The notes beneath the pieces were generated by a model. That model ran no database searches, was not told the DNA's origin, and saw only the letters and a list, made by a program, of their open reading frames with translations. DNA of 24,380 bases from Planctomycetales bacterium (GTDB lineage Bacteria; Planctomycetota; Planctomycetia; Pirellulales; Thermoguttaceae): the NCBI GenBank assembly GCA_007119795.1, contig SKOZ01000002.1, positions 1 to 24,380 on the forward strand, read 5' to 3'. Positions 1-8,055 of the stretch are shown here, one piece after another (the stretch's first letter is position 1; every line of letters starts with the position of its first letter). The translations under genes and the position numbers were made by a program.

Positions 1-117
1 GAGGGCCTCCTGCAGGGCATCCTCGGGCGCCGTGCACCATTGCCGCGCGTAGAGCACCAGCGCGGCGCCGTGGGCGTCGATCAACTGCCGCAGCCGTTCT
101 GCGTCGATCCCTTCCAC
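1..117 (-). CDS. RNA polymerase sigma factor (ECF-like), N-terminal part only
   Basis: Only the first 39 codons are present; the gene runs off the left edge. The GTG start at 117 follows a GGAGG ribosome site about 5 bases away, and an in-frame TAA lies just upstream, which fixes the start. The peptide has the pattern of sigma-70 region 2 as found in planctomycete ECF-like sigma factors: a leading helix around RLRQLIDAHGAAL, then LVLYARQWC, then an acidic PEDALQEA stretch matching the core-binding DxxQExF-type motif. The expected product would direct RNA polymerase to a specific promoter set. Region 4 and any partner anti-sigma gene lie outside the window. The family call is good but the subfamily cannot be fixed from 39 residues. 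Confidence 0.7.
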   Translation of the reverse strand, partial: MEGIDAERLRQLIDAHGAALVLYARQWCTAPEDALQEAL

Positions 118-584
118 GGTCCCTCCGCTGCCAGGCGAGGCGCGTTAGCCGCACACCACCGTCCGACCTTCTCCCTCCGGAAGCCGAGAAGGTCCCGCGG
201 CGCGCCGCCGATCGCCTTCGGTATGATTATGTCCCCGCTCGGCCCCCGATTTCCCGCCCCTGAGGGGAAAAATCCCCAGGTCGAGAGGCTGCCGCCTCGA
301 TTTCCGCTACGCAGTCGGCAAAGGAACCAACGGGTTTACGCGGCGCAACTAGTTTTGAAGGTTGCACTTAGGGCAGAATTGGCCTGGGCGCCACGCTACG
401 CCGTGAACCGTAGCCGACCCTCTCAGAGAACGGCGAAGGGGAAGGGTAAAAGGGGATCGTGCATCCTCGGGAGGCCGGGAAACGCCACCTGCGGGCAGCG
501 GGGAAATACCGTTCGCGCGGGAAGAGCTCGCGAACCCTCCGCAGGGCCCTCTAATCGCAGGAAGGGAGGGACTGCTCTTCTTCC
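118..584. other. Intergenic stretch without a convincing gene
   Basis: Open frames exist on both strands here, but their translations are rich in Arg, Pro and Gly, show no family resemblance and run antisense to or overlap neighbouring genes. A small hairpin (stem GCTACG/CGTAGC, 8-base loop) lies at about 395-414. A CATAAT hexamer on the minus strand at about 226-231 could be a -10 element for the sigma gene, but no matching -35 was found. Nothing else is supported. Confidence 0.5.
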
Positions 585-1109
585 TCAGGGTAGGGGCAGC
601 CAGGCCGGATTGGCTGTTCGCGGCAGAGATGCCAGGCACTCGTTCCAGTAGGCCATCAGTTCGGCACGGACCGCCGTTCGGAGCAGTTCGTGGTCGTCAG
701 GAGCATCCATCGCTCGTGCCACCACCCAGGGAATGTCGATGGCCGAGTCCGAGAACGCCCAGTGCAGAAACGTCTCGCGCCCCAGCCAGGCGTGCTCGAC
801 GCCGGACCACAGGGCGGAGTGCTTGGCCCCGCGATAGTCGAACTGGAAGAGCGCATCCGCGGCGATCTGCACGGCCCTGCGCAGCGGCAGCCGGCCTACG
901 CGGCGGCGGAGCGATCGCTGACGGGCCGTGGGACGGTCTGCGATGCGCGAAGTGAGGCAGGCTTGGAGCATGGCGTTGCTGATCCTGAGGTTGTGGTGCG
1001 GCGCTGCGATGCCGTAGCGGGCAAGGCACAAGGGGACGCCGATCATGAAGCCGGTGCCCTTCACCGGGGCGGCGAAGGTGTGGGGGCTTTGCAATGCGGC
1101 GTCGTGCAT
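585..1109 (-). CDS. Hypothetical protein, 174 aa
   Basis: I do not recognise this protein. It is supported by a complete frame with protein-like composition: hydrophobic and aromatic residues alternate with charged ones, in contrast to the Arg/Pro-rich shadow frames around it. No signal peptide or membrane segment is obvious. The first half holds a short hydrophobic GFMIGVPLCLARYGIA segment and an Arg-rich stretch (about residues 60-78). The second half is rich in Trp and acidic residues (LWSGVEHAWLG, LHWAFSDSAIDIPW). The ATG at 1109 is the only good candidate before an in-frame TAG roughly 85 bases upstream, but its ribosome site is weak, so a start at the internal Met (residue 22) is possible. 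It stands alone on its strand, between the sigma-like gene and the divergent VCBS gene. Confidence 0.5.
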   Translation of the reverse strand: MHDAALQSPHTFAAPVKGTGFMIGVPLCLARYGIAAPHHNLRISNAMLQACLTSRIADRPTARQRSLRRRVGRLPLRRAVQIAADALFQFDYRGAKHSALWSGVEHAWLGRETFLHWAFSDSAIDIPWVVARAMDAPDDHELLRTAVRAELMAYWNECLASLPRTANPAWLPLP

Positions 1110-1371
1110 GGGGCCCCAATCCGTTGAGGTAGCGACTGGGCGAGAAAAGCCGCAAGACGTCGCGGCAAATCGGGCGCAATCGAAAAGGGGTGACTACATA
1201 TCACGCCATTTTAGCAGTTCGCGGGCACCGGGGCGCCCCCCCTCTGCGAAGTATTGCCCGGAAGGGGCGGCCGGACGGACCTCTCTTTATTCCCCCAGTT
1301 CCCTTCGATAGCATGGAACTTGCGGCCACTGTTGGCCGTGCGGGTTCCATTCCTCCTTGTGGAAATGCACC

Positions 1372-3576
1372 ATGAATCATCCGCACCGGACGATAGCACT
1401 CCTCCTTGCCGCTTCGCTCTCGCTTGCCGCTTACGCTGAATATGCTCCCGGCGGGCCGCCCCGGTACCAGGCGCTGCAATACCCGCAGCCGGGCACGGGG
1501 AGCACCTGGTCGATCCTGGACCGCGACGGAGCCAACCGGCAGGTGGAACCGTATCTGTCGTCGCTGGGGCAGGGCGAGGCGGGGACGGGGGTGGTCCTTT
1601 CGCCGGAGTTCACCGTGGAAGTGGATTCCATTTCCTTCACCATCCGCGGGCACGACGGACCGGGCGGAGGCCGAGGCGAGAATTACCTCGCCCTGGTCGA
1701 CGCCGGGACGGGCGAGGTACTGGAGAAGACCGAGGCGCCGGGCAACGATGAGCTGCAAGAGCGGCAATGGGACGTGGCGGCGCTCCGCGGCCGGCAAGTG
1801 CGGATCGAGGCCCACGACGGCATTCAGGAGAGCGCTTTCGCCTGGCTGGGCATCGGCCGGATCGATGCCGGGCCGGCGCTGCGGGTCGATTTCCGCCAGG
1901 GAATGCCCGAGGGATGGGAACGGCCGGAGCGCGTGGCGGAGGCTCGGTGGGAGCTCGTCAGCGGCGGCGTCCCCTTTCGCCGCAACACCGCCGTGCACGG
2001 CCTGATCTCCGCCGAGGGCGAGTTGGACATCCCCTGCGGCTTCGCCCCCGAGCGGGTCTTCTTCCTCGGTTGCACCGTACCGCTGGGCGAGCCGCTGGCG
2101 TACTACGGGGCCATCGAGTTCCACTACCAGTCGCAGGCGGTGGAGATCTTTCCCCTGATCTACGGGTTCACGCTGGACGGCGAGGCCAAGCTGCTGAGCC
2201 CTTCCCCGGCGATCCACCTGCATCCGTCCAGCGATCCGTTCCAGCACTACCTGGCCATCGCTCCCCGGGACGGCGAGGTGATCGAGAAGATCCGCCTGGT
2301 GGCCAACCCCGCCCGCGGCCCCATCCCGCTGATTACGGCCATCACCTGCGAAATCGCCGAGGAGCACGAGCGCCTCACCCCGCTGCCGGCCGAAGAGCTC
2401 TCCCGTGAAGAAGCCGCCTGGATCGGGGCCCACACCGTCAGCGGCCGGAGCCCGGATCTCGCCCGCATCAAACGGCAGATCCGCGAGGCGCACAAGATCC
2501 CCGAGGCTCCGCCTGCTCCCATCAGCTTTCGCAAGCATCACATCGACCGGGCGTTCCGCAGCGAGGGGGTCGCCGTGGCGGACTTCAACGGCAATGGAAT
2601 CCTCGATATCGCCGCCGGCAACGTCTACTACGCCGGCCCCGACTGGACCATGCATCCCTTGGATGGCGAGCCCAGGGAGTTCTCCATCAAGGGATACAGC
2701 GACGCCTTCCTCTGCTTCGCCGACGACATCACCGGCAACGGGTGGAACGACCTGGTCGTCGTCGGATTCCCCGGGCACCACACCTACTGGTGGGAGAACC
2801 CGGGAGCCGACGGCGGCTCCTGGAAGCGGCACCTGGCAGTCGAGCAGACAGGTAACGAGAGTCCGCACTACGTGGATCTCACGGGAGACGGGCGCAAGGA
2901 GCTGATCTTCATGCACGGCTCACAATGCGCGCTGGCCCGCCCCGGGCCCAATCCGCGAGAGCCTTGGATTATCGAACCGATTGCGGGCCCGCAAGACCCC
3001 GGCGCCGGACATGGCCTGGGTGTGGGGGATGTCAACGGCAATGGCCGGCTCGATGTGCTTTCGCCCAACGGCTGGTGGGAAGCTCCCCCCAACCGCGCGG
3101 CGCGTCCCTGGCGTTTCCACCCCGCCACGCTCTACGGCGAGGCCCAGCTCTGCGTGGGGGATTTCGACGGCGATGGCCGCAACGGCGTCCTCGGCAGCAG
3201 CGCCCACGCCTACGGGATCTACTGGAACCGGCAGACCGCAGACGGCTGGAAGACGTTCCGGATCGACGATACGCACTCCCAGACCCACGCCATTCATCTC
3301 GCCGACCTTACGGGCAACGGTCTCGTCGATTTCGTCACCGGCAAACGCTTCTGGGCGCACAACGGTTACGATCCCGGGTCATACGAGCCATCTGTCTTGT
3401 GCTGGTACGAGCTGCGAGTCCGAGACGGGCAACCGGCCTGGATCCGGCATGAGATCGACGACGACAGCGGTGTCGGCCTCCACTTCGAGATCGTCGACGT
3501 CAACGGCAACGGGCTGCTGGACATCGTCACCTCGAACAAAAAGGGCGTGTTCCTTTTCGAGCAGTTGCCCCGCTGA
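1372..3576 (+). CDS. Secreted VCBS/FG-GAP repeat protein, 734 aa
   Basis: Probably an exported beta-propeller protein; its biochemical role is unknown. The ATG at 1372 is preferred over the TTG at 1357 because it opens directly into a signal peptide (residues 1-22: basic N-region, LLLAASLSLAA core, AYA cleavage site) and has a GGA-containing ribosome site upstream. Residues about 23-340 hold sandwich-like domains without repeats; one segment resembles carbohydrate-binding or LamG-type folds. From about residue 400, seven Asp-rich calcium-loop motifs of the D-x-N/T/D-G-N/D-G type occur near residues 404, 451, 502, 553, 597, 645 and 709. They are typically followed by hydrophobic strands and by W-W-E-N-type turns, the pattern of FG-GAP/VCBS blades. 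Such proteins are common in planctomycetes, often linked to polysaccharide use or adhesion. No operon partner is seen; the next gene lies on the other strand. Confidence 0.85.
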   Translation: MNHPHRTIALLLAASLSLAAYAEYAPGGPPRYQALQYPQPGTGSTWSILDRDGANRQVEPYLSSLGQGEAGTGVVLSPEFTVEVDSISFTIRGHDGPGGGRGENYLALVDAGTGEVLEKTEAPGNDELQERQWDVAALRGRQVRIEAHDGIQESAFAWLGIGRIDAGPALRVDFRQGMPEGWERPERVAEARWELVSGGVPFRRNTAVHGLISAEGELDIPCGFAPERVFFLGCTVPLGEPLAYYGAIEFHYQSQAVEIFPLIYGFTLDGEAKLLSPSPAIHLHPSSDPFQHYLAIAPRDGEVIEKIRLVANPARGPIPLITAITCEIAEEHERLTPLPAEELSREEAAWIGAHTVSGRSPDLARIKRQIREAHKIPEAPPAPISFRKHHIDRAFRSEGVAVADFNGNGILDIAAGNVYYAGPDWTMHPLDGEPREFSIKGYSDAFLCFADDITGNGWNDLVVVGFPGHHTYWWENPGADGGSWKRHLAVEQTGNESPHYVDLTGDGRKELIFMHGSQCALARPGPNPREPWIIEPIAGPQDPGAGHGLGVGDVNGNGRLDVLSPNGWWEAPPNRAARPWRFHPATLYGEAQLCVGDFDGDGRNGVLGSSAHAYGIYWNRQTADGWKTFRIDDTHSQTHAIHLADLTGNGLVDFVTGKRFWAHNGYDPGSYEPSVLCWYELRVRDGQPAWIRHEIDDDSGVGLHFEIVDVNGNGLLDIVTSNKKGVFLFEQLPR

Positions 3577-3610
3577 TCCCTCCTGGCGGCGTAAAGGACA
3601 ACGTGCATTG

Positions 3611-3625
3611 CCTTTTTCAACGGGA
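3611..3625. repeat. Short direct repeat, left copy (CCTTTTTCAACGGGA)
   Basis: A 15-base motif that recurs with one extra C at about 4030-4045. The two copies bracket the pair of palindromic elements at 3660-4006, so they may mark the ends of a larger inserted block or belong to a separate short repeat family. Confidence 0.45.
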
Positions 3626-3659
3626 GCCTGCCGCCAGTGCCACCTTCTCCAGCAGTTCA

Positions 3660-3837
3660 TTTTGAACAGGAGGGCGCGGAGGGAACAGAGAGGGGGCTGT
3701 TCGGGAAAGCGGCAACAAGAGCAGAGAGGTTTGGTGGTGAAGGAAGGAGTGGGTAAAGCCCGGCACCAACTCCGCGCCACGAGTCGCGCCTGTACCTCCA
3801 CTCCCTTCCTCGGCGCCCTCTGTTCCCTCCTGTTCAA
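3660..3837. repeat. Palindromic repeat element, copy 1 (178 bp)
   Basis: The left arm starts TTTTGAACAGGAGGGC and continues with GGAGGGAACAGAG. The right arm ends CTCTGTTCCCTCCTGTTCAA, roughly its reverse complement. The interior shares long matches with copy 2 (CGGGA-AGCGGCAACAA, TTTGGTGGTG, CGCGCCTG-ACCTCCACTCCC) but holds about 38 extra bases. No open frame fits it. The structure resembles a non-autonomous palindromic or MITE-like element of the GAACAGGAGG...ACAGAG kind that I recall from environmental bacterial genomes; the family name is not known to me. Confidence 0.75.
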
Positions 3838-3866
3838 GCAATAACTAACCCCGCGCCACCGATTTG

Positions 3867-4006
3867 TTTTGAACAGGAGGGCGCGGAGGGAACAGAGAGG
3901 GGGGGCTCATCGGGAGAGCGGCAACAACAGCAGACAAGTTTGGTGGTGCGAGCCACGCCTGCATCTCCACTCCCTCCCTCTGCGCCCTCTGTTTCCTTCT
4001 GTTCAA
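3867..4006. repeat. Palindromic repeat element, copy 2 (140 bp)
   Basis: Second copy in the same orientation, 29 bases after copy 1. The left arm (3867 to about 3904) matches copy 1 almost base for base. The right arm ends CCCTCTGTTTCCTTCTGTTCAA. The interior is a shortened version of copy 1. The tandem arrangement suggests local duplication or two insertions at a preferred site. Confidence 0.75.
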
Positions 4007-4029
4007 GAGATACCCCCGCTCCACCGGCC

Positions 4030-4045
4030 CCTTTCTTCAACGGGA
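4030..4045. repeat. Short direct repeat, right copy (CCTTTCTTCAACGGGA)
   Basis: Partner of the motif at 3611-3625, differing by one inserted C. It lies just beyond palindromic copy 2. The remaining bases up to 4248 show no gene. Confidence 0.4.
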
Positions 4046-4248
4046 AATGGAAAACACCGAGGAGGTGGAAGGACCGGTGGTCGCGCGTCGGCGCCTGCCA
4101 CTCTCCTTTCACCCCTTTCCCAATTGCTCATGTTCTTCTGTTGTGGTCGCGCTCCTGGTGAAGCAACAGGATCGGCCAGGGTTCACGGCGTAGGGTATGG
4201 CCGTGATTGCGCAGACCCGGACGTGAGTGAACCCAACGGGAGAGACAG

Positions 4249-5559
4249 CTAGGCCACGTCGGGCAGCTCGTAGCCTTTGCGGCGGGGGCGGTCGACGAAC
4301 TGGTTCGCCTCCGGGTCGTCGACGAACTGCTCGGTCTGGGGATTCCACCGCAGCCGCCTTCCCACCCAGCGGGTTATATTGGCCAGGTGGCAGACCGTGG
4401 CCGAGCGGTGGCCGATCTCGACGTCGGCCACGGGGAGCTCTCGCGAGCGGATGCAGTCGAACCAGTCCTGGAGGTGCCAGCGGGCCTGCCAGAGGGCCGT
4501 GGCGTCGCTCCACTTCCGCTCTTCCTCCTCTTCATCGATCTGCCGGAGCAGCTCCTCGGCAATCTCGGGAGGATTGGAGACGAACTTGTTGCGGTTGATC
4601 TCCAGGTTCCCTTTCTCGCAACGGAAGACCGCTCCTCCCATGGGCCCGCGCTCTTGGACGAAGTGCACTTCCACGCCATTGGCATAGCGCATGGCGAGTT
4701 GGCCGTGCGGCCCTTCGGTCAGGGGCCACATCTCCACCGGGCCGGTGGCGTCGGCCCCGAGCGCCCACTGGAGCTGGTCGAGCCCGTGGGCGCCCCAGTT
4801 GGTCATTTCTCCCCCGGAGAAATCCCGCCACCGCATCCAGCCCATCCACTGGGAGTTGAACGGCCGCCAGGCCGCCTGGTTCAGCCAGACGTCCCAGTTG
4901 AGCCCCGCGGGAACGGGCTCTTCCGGCAGCGGCGCCGCCGGCGACTCGGGGCCGGGGTAGTTCACGGCCCGCACTTGCCGGATCCTCCCCAGCCCGCCGC
5001 TGCGGACCAGCTGGCAGGCGATGCGATTCATCGTCATCGACCGCTGCTGCGAGCCGACCTGCAGGATGCGCTGGTGCCGCCGCACGGCATCGACCAGCAC
5101 GCGGCCCTCGCGGATGTACAAGGAGAGCGGCTTCTCGGCGTAGATGTCTTTGCCCGCCTGGCAGGCGTGGATGCAGGGGAGCACGCGCTGGAAATCCCCC
5201 GTACCCACAATGACTGCGTCGATATCGCTGCGATCCAGGAGTTCGCGGTGGTCCGGGTACACGGGCCAATCGCCGTCCTCCTGGGCACGGAATGCCTCGG
5301 CACGGGGCGGGTTGCAGTCGCTCAAGGCGACGATCTGCCCTTCTTCGGGGAGTTGCTGCAGGAGCTGAACGGTCCGTCCTCCCACGCCAATGGCCCCGAC
5401 GGTAATGCGGTCGTTGGCACCCGGTCTGCCGGCGGCCGCCAGTGCCGAGCGGGGTATCCATAGCGGCGCGGCGAAGGCTGCAGAGGCGGCCGCGGCGGTG
5501 CGGTGCAGAAACTCACGGCGAGGCACTCGGCGAGATGAACCGGTGGAGGTAGGACGCAT
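4249..5559 (-). CDS. Tat-exported Gfo/Idh/MocA-family oxidoreductase, 436 aa
   Basis: An NAD(P)-dependent sugar or polyol oxidoreductase-type protein, probably acting in the periplasm after folded export. The ATG at 5559 opens a twin-arginine signal (RREFL near residues 14-18, Ala-rich h-region, cleavage near ALAA at 39-43). A Rossmann nucleotide-binding segment follows (VGAIGVGGR, about 54-62). The family EKP motif is at 142-144, with Lys143 as the usual catalytic or binding lysine. The C-terminal substrate domain has the characteristic GGEMTNWGAHGLDQLQWAL run with His258 and Asp261. Length is typical of planctomycete members, which are numerous and mostly of unknown substrate. It is divergent from the 651-aa gene, sharing a 380-base upstream region. 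An AGGA ribosome site lies about 10 bases upstream of the start. The substrate cannot be inferred. Confidence 0.92.
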   Translation of the reverse strand: MRPTSTGSSRRVPRREFLHRTAAAASAAFAAPLWIPRSALAAAGRPGANDRITVGAIGVGGRTVQLLQQLPEEGQIVALSDCNPPRAEAFRAQEDGDWPVYPDHRELLDRSDIDAVIVGTGDFQRVLPCIHACQAGKDIYAEKPLSLYIREGRVLVDAVRRHQRILQVGSQQRSMTMNRIACQLVRSGGLGRIRQVRAVNYPGPESPAAPLPEEPVPAGLNWDVWLNQAAWRPFNSQWMGWMRWRDFSGGEMTNWGAHGLDQLQWALGADATGPVEMWPLTEGPHGQLAMRYANGVEVHFVQERGPMGGAVFRCEKGNLEINRNKFVSNPPEIAEELLRQIDEEEEERKWSDATALWQARWHLQDWFDCIRSRELPVADVEIGHRSATVCHLANITRWVGRRLRWNPQTEQFVDDPEANQFVDRPRRKGYELPDVA

Positions 5560-5699
5560 GAGGCTGTTCCTGGATAGGAGGGGGACGAAGGGAGGGAACG
5601 ATGCCGCTTCCGGGGGGTGGACGAGGTGCCGTTCCATCCCCCCCGCGGGATACGCTCCAGTATACCCAGGCAAGAATGGAGGAATAAGGGCGCGCAGGA

Positions 5700-5717
5700 C
5701 ATTCCACTACCGGAATG
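5700..5717. promoter_or_regulatory. Inverted repeat, possible operator
   Basis: CATTCC and GGAATG are separated by 6 bases, a perfect 6-bp dyad in a divergent promoter region. It could bind a dimeric regulator of either gene. This is inference from position and symmetry only. Confidence 0.25.
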
Positions 5718-5850
5718 GGTCTGAACATGAGTCGGGCGTTTGGGTCATGCTTGCCGTATGCCGGAAGCAACGATTGCAGAATGGATTCGCTGCAAGCAGG
5801 TGGCGCCCGTCGCGACCCTCGGCCAACAAGTCTTTACTGCGCCGTCGTGA

Positions 5851-5878
5851 TTGTGTTAGATAAATGGAGAAGTATAGA
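5851..5878 (+). promoter_or_regulatory. Candidate sigma-70 promoter for the 651-aa gene
   Basis: TTGTGT (5851-5856) and TATAGA (5873-5878) are separated by 16 bases in an A/T-richer patch, about 60 bases before the ATG at 5940. The match to TTGACA/TATAAT is fair, and planctomycete promoters are poorly defined. Confidence 0.35.
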
Positions 5879-5939
5879 TCCCTTCCGCCGCGGCCCGGCC
5901 CCGCCTGGATTCTTCCTGGAACAGTCTGGAGGACGCACC

Positions 5940-7895
5940 ATGGCTGTCCGCATCATCGGAACGCCCCCCTTCGCCGATGACCGTGGAACTTGCCCGGAGT
6001 GCCGTATCGCGACGGTCTTTCCCACCGAAAACGCCGTCATCACCCTCCCAGGCATCCACGCCACGCAGCGGCTCGATTTTCTCGATCTGCTCAGTAAGGA
6101 GCGCGCCGAAGCGGGCCGCGAGATGCTCACCCGGGAGGAAGCGGAAAAGCTCTCTCTCACCGCCGTCGACCTGGTTTGGGAAGAAGACCTGCTGCTGATT
6201 CGCCCGGATGTCGACCACATGGAAGCGGCGTTGGCGGCCGACGACCTGTTGCAGCAGATTGTGCCGAAGTGCCGGATCCGTTTCCTGCACACCCGCGACG
6301 ACCGTGTCTGGGCGGCGCTCAAGCGGCGCGGTGAATGCTGGCGCACTGCCCCGAAACCGACCTCGACGGCCGACATGCAGCGGTTGGTGACGACGTCGCG
6401 CAAGGCGATCGGCTGCGGAGCCATTTACTACTACAGCCGGGCGACCGGCAGCCACCTGCTCACCTACCACGAGTTCGCCCGCCTCGATGCGCTCGGCGAC
6501 GGCGACCTGCGGGATCAGTTGCTCGAAATCGCGCGCTACGCGGAGGCGAAGAACCGGCTCGGGCATCGCGAGGTCGTCTTCTTTGGGGCTGAGCACGAAC
6601 CGGAGATCGAAGTGCCGGAGAAGGATCTTGCCTCGATGCCGGCGCCCCGACTGCGCAGATACTACCGGGGACTTCGCGATGGGTTCCACGGCAACGTGGG
6701 CCCCGAAGTCCGCCGGGACGACCCGGAAGATCTCGGTTGGTTGACACGCTTTTATCGGTCGTTGACCGAGCTGCCGGAAGCACCGGCACCGGAGGAAGTG
6801 CGGCTCGAACTCAGCAGCGAGTTCCACATGCACATCGAATGGCTCCCCGGCGGGCGTTTCGAGGAGGGCCGTCTGCTGTGGGACCCGGTGCTGAAGACGC
6901 CCCCCTCCGGACCGGCGACGGTCGAGTGCGACACGCGTGTCAAAGACTTCCTGCTGAACTTGCACCGAGAACACGCCGATCTGGAGTATGTCAATGTGGG
7001 CCGGGTCGTCGAGCCGCTGTCGAACCGCCCGCCGATCGGCGAGCGCCGCGGCATGTATGTGGCCGAGATCATGCGCCAGGGGGCCAGCCGCGAGGAGGTG
7101 AAGATTATCCGCCTGCAGAAATGGGACATGCACGAGCGGCTCGACAACAGGAAGGACTTGCTGCAAGCTATGCGCGAGTCCGATGAATACACCGAATACA
7201 TCCTGGACCGCTGGGTAGGATGCCGGCAGCTCGGGATGCACCTGCCCGCGGGGCTCTCCGCCAGCAGGGTCGTCGAGACCTACGAGGGCAGCGAGCACCG
7301 CTACCGGGACACCCGCGTCTGGGTGGACTACTTCGTGCGGGATTACATCTGGGGAACCGCCACGGCGAAGCTCGCTGCGCCGCGCTTCGGCGACGCGGAG
7401 TTTGCAATGCGCTTCGCCCGGCTGATGGGCGAGGCAGCGGCGTTGAACATGGTGGTCGGTCGATGCGATCCCTCCGGCCGGGTGCTCTTCGACGACGGCG
7501 ACGAGATCCTGGTCGAGGACGCCGATCGGCTGCCGGTCCGCCTGGTCGTTGCCGACCATACCGGGGCCTTCGGCGATTATGAGTCGCCCCTGACCGATTG
7601 GACCGACAGATACGCCCAGCCCATCCTTCGCCGCGCGAAGATCGTCGATGACCTGGAACGCTTTGCCGAGGTGTATCTGAATGCGTGTATCGACACCTTC
7701 ATCCAGGTCCAACACCATTACCGGCAGCACCGCGACGCATTCGACCGCCTCTTCGAGCACCGCCCGCGTCAGCAGGCAGGCAGCTTCGGGTACCGCTGGG
7801 ATCGCGTACTGCACCGGCTGCACCATAGCCGTGCCGACGAGTTGAGACACGCCCTGCAACAAGCGCTGGAGCCCCCTCTGCGCTCCCGGCACTGA
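5940..7895 (+). CDS. Unrecognised 651-aa cytoplasmic protein with faint kinase-like C-terminal motifs
   Basis: The ATG at 5940 is chosen for a strong GGAGG 8 bases upstream; the frame is open earlier but unlike protein. No signal peptide or membrane segment is seen. The N-terminus has one CPEC pair (about residues 18-21), then a mixed alpha/beta region to about residue 330. The C-terminal half contains ordered segments resembling, loosely, protein-kinase-like or HipA-type folds: EVKIIRLQKWDM near 385, a hydrophobic AAALNMVVGRCD near 500, then VLFDDGDEI, then LVVADHTGAFGDYESPL near 540. The lysine, asparagine and DDGDE acidic cluster sit in the order expected of an ATP-Mg binding site. This is inference, not a family assignment. 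The next gene downstream is a PQQ-type propeller in the same direction, 160 bases away. A plain conserved hypothetical is the safe call. Confidence 0.8.
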   Translation: MAVRIIGTPPFADDRGTCPECRIATVFPTENAVITLPGIHATQRLDFLDLLSKERAEAGREMLTREEAEKLSLTAVDLVWEEDLLLIRPDVDHMEAALAADDLLQQIVPKCRIRFLHTRDDRVWAALKRRGECWRTAPKPTSTADMQRLVTTSRKAIGCGAIYYYSRATGSHLLTYHEFARLDALGDGDLRDQLLEIARYAEAKNRLGHREVVFFGAEHEPEIEVPEKDLASMPAPRLRRYYRGLRDGFHGNVGPEVRRDDPEDLGWLTRFYRSLTELPEAPAPEEVRLELSSEFHMHIEWLPGGRFEEGRLLWDPVLKTPPSGPATVECDTRVKDFLLNLHREHADLEYVNVGRVVEPLSNRPPIGERRGMYVAEIMRQGASREEVKIIRLQKWDMHERLDNRKDLLQAMRESDEYTEYILDRWVGCRQLGMHLPAGLSASRVVETYEGSEHRYRDTRVWVDYFVRDYIWGTATAKLAAPRFGDAEFAMRFARLMGEAAALNMVVGRCDPSGRVLFDDGDEILVEDADRLPVRLVVADHTGAFGDYESPLTDWTDRYAQPILRRAKIVDDLERFAEVYLNACIDTFIQVQHHYRQHRDAFDRLFEHRPRQQAGSFGYRWDRVLHRLHHSRADELRHALQQALEPPLRSRH

Positions 7896-7959
7896 CCCTC
7901 CGAGACAAGGTCCGTCGGCTACCTGAACCGTGCCTTCCCCCACCATCTGCTGCTGCCCG

Positions 7960-7991
7960 CCGGCCGCCGGGTTGCTTCCCGGCACGGCCGG
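7960..7991 (+). terminator. GC-rich hairpin after the 651-aa gene, possible terminator
   Basis: CCGGCCG pairs with CGGCCGG and, after a 2-base bulge, CCGGG pairs with CCCGG around a TTGCTT loop. It lies 64 bases after the stop at 7895 and before the next start at 8056. No U-tract follows, so intrinsic termination is uncertain; attenuation or mRNA protection is equally possible. Confidence 0.3.
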
Positions 7992-8055
7992 GCCTACTAT
8001 GGAGGCCATTGTCTGTCCTACCCGCCCCCGCTGGCCCCCCAACCCAGGAAGACCG

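Larger units (their letters stand above)
5560..5939. other. Divergent intergenic region between the oxidoreductase and 651-aa genes
   Basis: This 380-base spacer must hold promoters for both flanking genes. It contains a candidate plus-strand promoter (5851-5878), a CATTCC/GGAATG inverted repeat (5700-5717) and a small hairpin near 5748-5768 (GCTTgCCG/CGGAAGC). The frame of the 651-aa gene stays open back to 5715, but the upstream translation is not protein-like. Confidence 0.5.

Noticed and set aside
40..651. Plus-strand frame of 203 codons at the left end
   Set aside because: It runs antisense to the sigma-like start and has a basic, low-complexity composition with no ribosome site noted.
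1201..2916. Minus-strand frame of about 570 codons opposite the VCBS gene
   Set aside because: The plus-strand product has a signal peptide and seven calcium-loop motifs; the antisense frame has none.
3660..4006. Possibility that the two tandem repeats are a CRISPR array
   Set aside because: Units are 140-178 bp with inverted arms and similar interiors, not short identical repeats with unique spacers; no cas gene is present.
396..4193. A 14-base sequence (CTACGCCGTGAACC at 396-409) recurring inverted at 4180-4193
   Set aside because: By rough expectation one or two 14-mer matches occur by chance in 24 kb; the flanks do not align.
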